This document shows, one piece after another, positions 56,197-64,000 of a DNA stretch of 64,000 nt (position 1 is its first letter; every line of letters begins with the position of its first letter). The stretch lies in contig NC_133163.1 in assembly GCF_040802235.1 (NCBI RefSeq), positions 41,684,501-41,748,500 of the forward strand. Reading direction: 5' to 3'. The DNA comes from Manis javanica (taxonomy: Eukaryota; Chordata; Mammalia; Pholidota; Manidae). Below the pieces are notes generated by a model. That model searched no databases and was not told where the DNA came from. It saw only the letters and a program-made list of their open reading frames with translations. The position numbers and the translations under genes are program-made.

Positions 56197-56631
56197 GAAC
56201 AAAAGAAAAACTGAAGGAACAAAACAGCAGCAGAGTCACAGAACCCAAGAATGGACTAACAGTTACCAAAGGGAAAGAAAGAGACTGGTGAGAATGGGAG
56301 GGTAGGGAGAAATAAGGGTGGGGAAGAAGAATGGGGGTATTGTCATTAGCATGTATAATGTGGGGATGGGGGACAGGGTAGGGCTGTGCAACACAGAGAA
56401 GACAAGTAGTGATTCTACAACATCTTACTATGCTGATGGACAGTGACTGTAGTGGGGTTTGTTGGGGGGACTTGGGGTAGGGGAGAGCCTAGTAAACATA
56501 ATGTTCTTCATGTAATTGTAGATTATTGGTAACAAAAAAAAATTAACAGTGTTAAAAATAAATTTTTAAATGATAATAAATAAATAAATGAATAAATAAA
56601 TAAATAAAAGCAAAAAAAAATCTATATACAA

Positions 56632-56976
56632 GTATAACAACAAAGTAAAACTGAAGGATCAAAACAGCAGCCGACTCACAGACTCCAAGAAGGGACTAGT
56701 GCTTACCAAAGGGAAGGGGCTTGGGAGGGCGGGTGGGGAGTGTGGGAGAAGGGGATTAAGGGGCATTATAATTAGTACATACAATATAGATAGGTCATGG
56801 GTTAGGCAGTACAGCACGGAGAAGACAAGTAATGATTCTCTTGCATCTTACTACACTGATGGATAGTGATTGCAATGGGTGGGGACTTGATAATACAGGC
56901 GCATGTTGAAGCCACAATGTTGCGCATGTGAAACCTTCACAAGACTGTATATCAATGATACCTTATTTTTTAAAAA
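56632..56976 (+). mobile_element. Older L1 3' end fragment beside copy B
   Basis: From about 56,640 the L1 3'UTR type 'gaaggatcaaaacagcagccg' starts again, directly after the tail of copy B, and ends 'caatgataccttattttttaaaaa'. Imperfect direct repeats tctatatacaa (56,621-56,631) and tccatatacaa (56,977-56,987) flank it, so it is a separate, 5'-truncated insertion. Confidence 0.75.
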
Positions 56977-56989
56977 TCCATATACAAAC

Positions 56990-58560
56990 ATTAAAATCTT
57001 GTTATTACTGAATGAATATAAACCAGAAGTTGTAAAGTCACATGGCACAGAGTTTTGTTTGGACAACACAATGTTTTAAAGAAATTTAAATACATTTAAG
57101 TGAGTTATATAATTCTATATTGTCCCCAGGTCCTACCACACTAGGTTATATCACACTAGCCTGGTTTTTCATTTACCTTTCTTGCATGAGCTCTATAGTT
57201 GATTTATTATGGGTTTTAATAAAATACTCCTTTTCTGATAACTACTTATAAACTATTTGGGAAAATTCTTATTTAAAGTTTAACAATACTATGGAGAAAC
57301 AAAACACTGATCTATTTCTTCCATAAAAATTATCATAATTTAATTTCAGAGTACTAATTTTCTATATTCTAAAAGAATAATTCAGATTTTTATCTTTCAA
57401 AGCAAAGACAGCTGTTAGGCAATAAATACTGAGTGTTCACAGTCCAGAGGGCAACTGGCTTTTAAAATTATGTATCCTTTAAGAGTTTTAATTGCTAATA
57501 ATAGAGCCAGAGTCAATAAACATGTAGTTGATTGAAATATATAATAAAAAAAGCCATGAGGCAATCCAGGGAAAGGAAGTAGGACATTCAATTCAGAATG
57601 ATTTATGACACTGGAGTACTTTCAGTTTCACCAAATATAAAGAAACTCATATAAAGAACAAATATAAAGAAATAGGAGGAGTTCTAAACCTCAAAATTGT
57701 CTAGAAACTGAGTTCTAAACCTCAAAAATAAGCAATTTACAAAGTTAATAATCACTACAGAGTTAATAGGGGTCATTACTAAGTGCTCAAATCAGGAGAT
57801 GGCAGTTTTTCCCTAAGTGAATTTAAAAATCTTGCTTTTACAAGGTTATTAAAACAACCGCTAGTAAGTTAACTCAAGGAAAAAGGTAATCAAGTAGCCC
57901 AGGAATCATTTCAGATATTAATTTTAAGGACTTCTGGTATAAGGGGAAAAAACCCTTATACCTGGCTGGCTCTATGATTTGCCTGTCCCTTGTAATCACA
58001 GTATTTTCTCCTCAGACAAACACCTCATGATCTTACAGTATCCAAATAACACCATTGTATCCAGTATATGTAAAAGCAATTTTTTTAAGAAAGGCACTGA
58101 TCTGAAATAAAAATTTCTTACAAAAACAAGTAAGCAAAATGAGCCAGTTGCAAATTAGGTATTTACTAGGACAGTACCATATGATAAATTCTTAATTAAG
58201 AATATCATTTTCTAGATAAAAATTGGTAGTTTAAATACACTTGCTTTAAAAGTTAGTTAGTGGCAGTCCAAGAGTATATTAAGTTCCATGAGAAACCATG
58301 GCCATAAAACAATAAGTTTAGGTGCAGGTATCAGGTGCAAAACCGAGATATAAATGAATAAAGAATTCTATTTATAAGCAAATGCCTGCTTGAGAAGAAA
58401 TTTACTTTCCACAAAAAAAAAAAGACTATAAACCTTTTAAATTTATTTGATGGTCTTTGCAAAAATTAAAATTGCTTAATCTCCTACAGTAAGTAATTCT
58501 TCATAATCTTTTTTGAAAATAGGTATGTTATTACCTTGGAGTAAAACGCACACGCTTGAA
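56990..58560 (-). other. ARID4A intron
   Basis: AT-rich. A small imperfect reiteration, 'gttctaaacctcaaaa' twice, lies near 57,681-57,731. The exon encoding the acidic segment before the ARID was searched for by eye here and not found. Confidence 0.4.
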
Positions 58561-58570
58561 AATGCCCCAA

Positions 58571-58792
58571 TTAGAAGAATGCCTTTTGGCTCTTATATGG
58601 GGGCTTGTATTTGCGATCACGGTGTGCTTTTTTCCTGTTCATGGTATTTTCATACCTACAAAATCTCTTTCCTGGGTCTATAGCCAGAAGTGTTGCATCC
58701 TTCAAAGGTTTTAGAGTGGAAGACAGTTGTAAAAAATGGGACGTAGAGTCCACTGGACTGCTGATGAGCCTTCTTTCCCTTTGTCTAGTCAA
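58571..58792 (-). other. Unassigned short open frame (73 codons)
   Basis: Read on the minus strand it ends RKKAHRDRKYKPPYKSQKAF and then a stop. Further left, 'cgttttactccaag' is followed by GTAATA, which could be a donor. It does not match any ARID4A segment I know, and I recognise no family. It may be a pseudogene fragment or chance. Confidence 0.2.
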
Positions 58793-58799
58793 GCTTGTT

Positions 58800-59490
58800 T
58801 AATCCAGCAAAATGTCAGGGGAGGGAAAGGGGTTAAGGATATAGAATAGGCATGAACATGATCATAATTCCAAGAAATTTACAATTTTAGTTAGCATCAG
58901 TACATATTACCTAATATTATCAGTAGTTGTGTATCTACCTATTTACATTATTAGATTATGTGTTTTCTGACTTGGGAAACTATATCTTCAAATTCAGTTC
59001 AAATATTCATTGATGGTCACCATGAGTCAGGAACTATGCAAAAGTACTATGACTATGGTACTTTACTTTTTGGATCTCTAAAACTGTAAGAGGTGTAGAA
59101 ATATAAAACAAGCCAACTCAATCAATATAGTAAGTATTATAAAATGAAAAAGAATACAGAGGGGATGAATGGTTCTGCTGGGGATGGAGATATGGTAGTA
59201 GTATTAGGGAAAGCCTTGAAATACAACATAAAACATGAGGCTGGCAAAGGTAGGCTATAATTAGGAAAGGACTTTGTAATGATGTGCTGGAAAATCAGAA
59301 CTGGATATTGTGGGTAGATGTGAAGTCTGAGAGAGCAGAAGAGGAAAGACTTGTGTTTTTAAAAGTTCTCCGCTGAGAGTGAGTCTGAGGATTAGAAAGG
59401 AAAGGGAAGATACTATAATGTGAATGAGGAGGAGGATCAATGCCTGAATTAATCTCACCATCTGATGATGGAAAGATAACTGCCTGAGAG

Positions 59491-59551
<61 letters not shown>

Positions 59552-62500
59552 AGGGAGGGAGAGAGAGAGGAGTTAATGCTGAGATTTTTTTTTTTAGCTT
59601 AAGTCTGATTTAAGTTACTCATGTTTTCAGTCCTCAAAGTTCCAGTACATTGTAAATGCTTGATTAGCTCTATGAAGTTAGGGTCATGCCTATTTTACTC
59701 ACAATTCTATCACCAATGACTAGCATTTAGTTTAGACACTATTATGTGAATGGAAATGAGATCAAGTGAAATGAAATTGAGATACTGAAAATGAATTGGG
59801 GAAAAGGTTTTCTTCAACTGTTTCACACACTTTGAGTTTCAGGGCTAACATTAATTACAACATAAATACAATACGAGTCAGACAAAAGAGAGAAAAAATG
59901 AGAATGGCTGAGGATGTTCTTAAGTCACAGGTGGTTGTGACACAATCACTTGCTAACATTCACTTCATTCCTTTCTCAAATACATTAGTCAGGACATGAA
60001 TGACTATTCACTTAGAAATGTGACACAAAATCTAGTGAAGAATGGACTTTCTGCATTTTATTGGGATGACAGAAGAATACATTTTGTTATTTTTTAACAC
60101 TACCTTGTTTTGCTGAACTATTATTACTTAGCTAGCAACTCTACTCTCCAGAACACAAATTAGGAAGGCTTACAGAAGGCATCCAAATGATCAAAACATG
60201 TCAGTAAAAGATGATGCACTTTATACAAAGCCCCTCAGATGCCATGTAACTTATATACAGTTCTAATAAGGTGAGGAGAGTTTCTTAGCCCATAACATGT
60301 TAGAGCCACAAATACTGACATTTTGAGAGTGGGGAACTGTGTAATTAACCTTGACCTTTGTAGTAAATGAAGGTATACATCTTTTGCTGGTGGGCATATC
60401 AGCGCTCCCAAGCCCCTACAGGTGTCCTTAGTAAGTTACTAATGATTATACAACACCCTTCTTCTTTTTGGTATTCCAGTATACCACACTTATTTTTCAA
60501 TACCAAAATACTGTTTTTGTGAATTAATATTAATCTGGACAACAGCATCTTCATCTACCTCCCCTGCTGCTGTCTATAGCCCCCCCTCTGGTCCTCTTCA
60601 TTGGCTCCCTTTGTCACCCCATCCCTGGAACTCCATCACAGGTCCTCTCAACTCCTCAAGTTCTTACAACCCCTTGACCTCCCATCCCTCACCCCACCTC
60701 CTCCAAAAGAAAGAGACGGAGCTTGCAGCCCTGTGCAGCGGGCAGGGCTCTGGTGGCGAGGAGGAAGTATTAAGATAGTGTCCTGAAAGCTCTGGTCTGG
60801 GGAGCTAAGCACTGCAAGCTGCACATCAAAGGTGGAGCTCTGGGGCCATCTCTGCACTGGAGGACTGAAGTGAAAGCAGCAGCAATACCTGTAGCTGCTT
60901 AGGTTGTTTTTGTATAAAATTTTACATTTGAAACATATTAAATAGCCCCACTGATTGTTTAAAACTGTGGCTCCAGAACAACTTACCACTAATGTTAATG
61001 CATACATTTACAGGTCACTCAACCACTTTCATTCAGGCAGAGCTCTCTTTGTTCCTACATAGAAATCTGTTGGATTCTTTAAAATCTCAGCTATTTAAAA
61101 TTTTTTTAGTTTTTTAAACTTTCACTTTATTTTCCATATTGTATTTACTACTAATAAAGGGAACGGGTGACACAAAGGTAATAAACCTGACTCAGTGTAA
61201 TAAACCTCACAACTCAGCACCAAAGTACTATTTCCAGTTTTACAAAATCTGAGCATGTGGCAGGGTGGAAGGAAGGAAAGCTAAAAGAAGTTCCCTATGT
61301 CTGAAGAATAGTGTAAAGAGAAGAAAAATGTTGGCATGGGTCAAATCATATAGGATCAGACTTATAAAGGGCTTTGATGAAAGACCTACGCTCTACCCTG
61401 TAGGTGCTGAAAGACATTAAAGAGCTTCCAGCAGGAAACATTTATGTTTTTAAATTATGTCTATGAAGAATGGATCACAGGTGAAAAGAAGAGGACTAGT
61501 CACAGAAATAGACGTGGGGTAGGATACAGAGGAGGAGTATTATTAGTCAAGAACTCTTACTGATGTGACAGAAAACTATCCCAAACTAACTTAAGCCAAA
61601 CAGAATTCATTCATAAACTCACAAAATTATATAAGGAAATAAGATTGCCTACAGAATGGATTGCCTGAGAAAAGTAATTTATTATGAAAAAAGGCCAGAA
61701 GCTTTATCCCATGGTCACTTCCAAAATGAACTTTCTGGAACCTTACAACAAATTTTCCAACACTTTGTTTCCGACAGCAATTTGTTGTAATAATTGCATA
61801 GCCCACATTGATTCATTTATTATGAAATTACTTAATGAAGGATTAATATGAGCCAAGTTCTGTGTTGCTGGTTGGTAGATATTTATGCTGCTGGGAATAG
61901 GAAAAAACTCCAACAAAACCTGACCTCCTCTATTTCCATAGACCTTATAATCTAGAGGAGAGAAAATTATCTTAAAAATCTGTGAACCTTCAGATCCTTT
62001 TATAGTTCATAAGCATGATGACTGAGTGTTCACGCGTTCACGTGACGTGTGCCTCTCTCAAACCTTGTTACGATGTTGACACATTACCTGTCTGACTTGG
62101 AGGAAAAAAAAGAGAGTAAGGAAAAAGAAATCTGTGAACTTTATATAACCTCTCTTAAGCCTCAGTTTCCTCACTCATAAAAAAACCCAGTTGTGAAGAT
62201 TAAATAAACAATCTTACTTTAAAAACTACTAACTCTCCAAGAATAAACAAAGAACATTATTTGGTGTGGCCATCTTTACCAGTTTATATCTCTTACATTA
62301 ACAGTGGTATTATGAAAGGTCCATCTTACGAATGATATATGCTCTGGAACAACAAGATGTATTTGATTGTCACAACACCTCAGTGAAATATGCAGATAAA
62401 AGCCTAATTTAAAAGAAAACCTAAACTTTCAGTTAAACTGAAAACTTAAGAAAAAAAACCACAACATTAATTTTGTAACTCAGTTGATCTAGGTCAAAAT

Positions 62501-62735
62501 GACTCCCTAGAGTATCAGTAAACCCTGCCCTAAGTAGAAGTCTGAAGATCAGTCCAGAAAGTTATCATACGTAAAAACTGACAGTTGACAATATAGATTT
62601 TAGAAGAAACAGAGAAAAATCTTAATAGATGTAGGGTCATTTAGTTTAAGGGCTAAAAGCCATGACAGCATTGTATTAAAAGAATACAATAATTACATCT
62701 TGAGTAAATATGAGGATAAGTAATGTTCAGTATAC
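58800..62735 (-). other. ARID4A intron
   Basis: Contains an L2-like relic near 59,655-59,760, the GA repeat (separate entry) and a MIR-like core near 62,130-62,215 ('aagcctcagtttcctcactcataaa'). No exon was identified. Confidence 0.45.
59488..59572 (+). repeat. (GA)n microsatellite with (GGGA)n segment
   Basis: About 45 bases of uninterrupted GA dinucleotides (gagagagagagagagagaga and more) then gggagggagggaggga and gagagagag. A length-variable locus and, on the ARID4A strand, a pyrimidine tract. Confidence 0.95.
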
Positions 62736-62822
62736 TCTTTTTCATTGAAATGTAGTCCATATACAATATTATATTGGTTTCAAGTATACAATACAGTGGT
62801 TCAACAGTTACACACCCAGAAT
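62736..62822 (-). repeat. Short L1 3' end fragment, minus strand
   Basis: 'ttcattgaaatgtagtccatatacaatattatattggttt' is the reversed L1 3' end also seen at 11,865 and 41,635. Only about 85 bases remain. Confidence 0.7.
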
Positions 62823-64000
62823 ACTACTTTTAGAAAGGGTTGGAAAGGGGTGGCATTTATCCAGTATGTTTTAAAAATATTTCAATACAAAAGAATAAAA
62901 ACTACAGCTGCTTTTGTGTCCTAAAATTACTTTAGTCTAAGAGGAATCAAATTTATATTTCCAGTTTTAAAAAAATCTACCTAGACGCAGTACAAAGAAC
63001 ACATTGGAGGAGGGCAAACATGGGAAGAACAGAGTACTACTGTTGCATTAGTATAGGTAAAAGAGGATAGTGGCTTGGACTAGGGTGGCAGAGTGTAGAA
63101 AATGTGGGAAGTGGGCAGATTTGTGAACCAACAAGTAGGCAGGAGAGCAGGATTTGCTGTTTCATTGGATAGGAGGGCAAGCATGGGAGGATTCAGTGCC
63201 TACCATGTGTCTGGATTGGGTAATTGGGTGAATGGTACTTCTTTTCAAATGAATTAGGGACAACCAGGGAAAGGATGGCTCTGGGAGAAAGATGAGGACA
63301 GTCTTGCACTTAGTTTGAGTAGTACTGAAATGAGAATCCTCATTGGCAGTTTAATATATATATCTGGAGATGAGAAGAAGCATCTTTGATGCTCATATTA
63401 TAAGTATGGAGTCATTACATCATATAGTTAGGAAGTAAACCAGGAAAAAAAAGTAATGCCATATATGTCAGGTGATTTAAGAAGGGAGGCATGTCAAAAA
63501 TGAGATCATTGACAAAAATGTACAACAAATTATGTATGACTCTTGCATTACATTAGATAACTAAGAGTAGTAATTTTTTCTCCCATTTGAAAAGGGATAT
63601 ACATCCTAATTTTAATCATCACTCTGTGGTTTGGACGCTACAAAATCTAAGACTTTCAAATTAGCCCTCTCATATTACAACTATAAAACACATGTTTTTT
63701 TGAAAGCACATAAAAGTACATCAGTAATTGAGTATACAAATATAATCTTCATTAATCTGATTAGGTGAACCTAATTTGGTTAGTCTTACACTAACACTGT
63801 GAAGAAAGGTTTTGCTAAACACATTAGGACGTTTTTGTTTGCTTATTTAATAGGCTAAACTTTAAGACTTTTGCAAATTAGTTATTATATCTGAATGCAA
63901 GCTAAAGTCATTGATGGCTGACATTATAGGGCCTGCTTAGAAGTACCTGTTTGGCAACTGGAGTTGTTAGATACACCTAACATACTAGCATTAGCTTCAA
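62823..64000 (-). other. ARID4A intron to window edge
   Basis: AT-rich unique-looking sequence. No exon or familiar repeat recognised. Confidence 0.4.

Larger units (their letters stand above)
50605..56620 (+). mobile_element. Full-length LINE-1 (copy B), antisense in ARID4A intron
   Basis: It begins 'aaaagatggcggtgtgagagg', a normal L1 5' start, has a GC-richer 5'UTR of about 0.62 kb, ORF1, a spacer, ORF2, and a G-rich 3'UTR ending in AATAAATA-type repeats and A9 at 56,620. At about 6.0 kb the structure is complete from 5' end to tail. ORF1 and ORF2 each carry several lesions, so it is not autonomously active. I could not see a convincing target-site duplication. Its tail abuts the target repeat of an older L1 fragment. 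Confidence 0.95.

Noticed and set aside
1-56620. L1 copies A and B as a large segmental duplication
   Set aside because: The DNA flanking the two elements (TOMM20L intron and ARID4A intron) is not similar. They differ by many substitutions, and copy A has its own deletion and a different tail.
61180-61215. Short repeated phrase 'gtaataaacct'
   Set aside because: Two copies of about 10 bases in AT-rich DNA are expected by chance.
1-64000. CRISPR arrays, operons, tRNA or rRNA genes, prokaryotic mobile elements
   Set aside because: None seen. The window is mammalian; repeat periodicities and cloverleaf-like sequences of that kind are absent.

Overview
The window is ordinary nuclear DNA of a placental mammal. 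It has long introns bounded by GT/AG, a single CpG island, ancient L2/MIR/MaLR/Tigger repeats and many LINE-1 copies. I see no lineage-diagnostic SINE (Alu, B1/B2, carnivore SINEC, ruminant tRNA-SINE, equine ERE). The young L1 3' ends resemble those of laurasiatherians, so a laurasiatherian lineage poor in SINEs (for example a pangolin) would fit, but this is only an inference.

The main gene is ARID4A (RBBP1, retinoblastoma-binding protein 1), on the minus strand. Its last 13 coding exons lie between 50,179 and 26,333. Together they make 2,868 nt, exactly 956 codons including the stop, with every junction in phase. They encode the ARID DNA-binding domain, an acidic linker, the chromo-barrel domain, lysine-rich and AT-hook-like stretches, a 1,131-nt exon carrying the RB-binding LVCHE (LXCXE) motif, and the C-terminal coiled coil and Ser-rich tail. 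The earlier exons (Tudor and PWWP-like modules) were not found and should lie beyond position 64,000. The 3'UTR runs left to about 25,365.

Downstream, on the same strand, is the ARID4A neighbour TOMM20L (testis-type TOM20-like mitochondrial import receptor). Exon 1 sits in the CpG island at 10.56-10.69 kb and a later exon is at 5.89-5.97 kb. Exon 1 is frameshifted after the start and the later exon has an in-frame TAA, so TOMM20L looks dead in this genome. The ARID4A-TOMM20L order, together with the LVCHE motif, separates this locus from the paralogous ARID4B-RBM34-TOMM20 locus.

Layout: 1-4,895, a young L1 (plus strand, 5' part outside the window); 5.9-10.7 kb, TOMM20L remains with L2, MIR, hAT-like and MaLR-like pieces; 10.24-10.86 kb, CpG island; 11.5-18.1 kb, stacked minus-strand L1/HAL1-type pieces with a nested plus-strand L1 3' end; 18.15-21.7 kb, MaLR LTR, Tigger MITE and old L1s; 25.36-50.18 kb, ARID4A exons; 50.6-56.6 kb, a full-length but broken L1 inside the intron upstream of the ARID exons, antisense to ARID4A; 57-64 kb, further intron.

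I found no exotic new system. The observations most worth checking are: two L1 copies 48 kb apart that share the same ORF2 frameshift and the same altered catalytic box (FADE for FADD); an ERV-LTR-ended retrocopy with clear target-site duplications inside ARID4A; the decayed TOMM20L; and an L1 5'UTR placed so that its antisense promoter would point straight into the ARID-coding exons.
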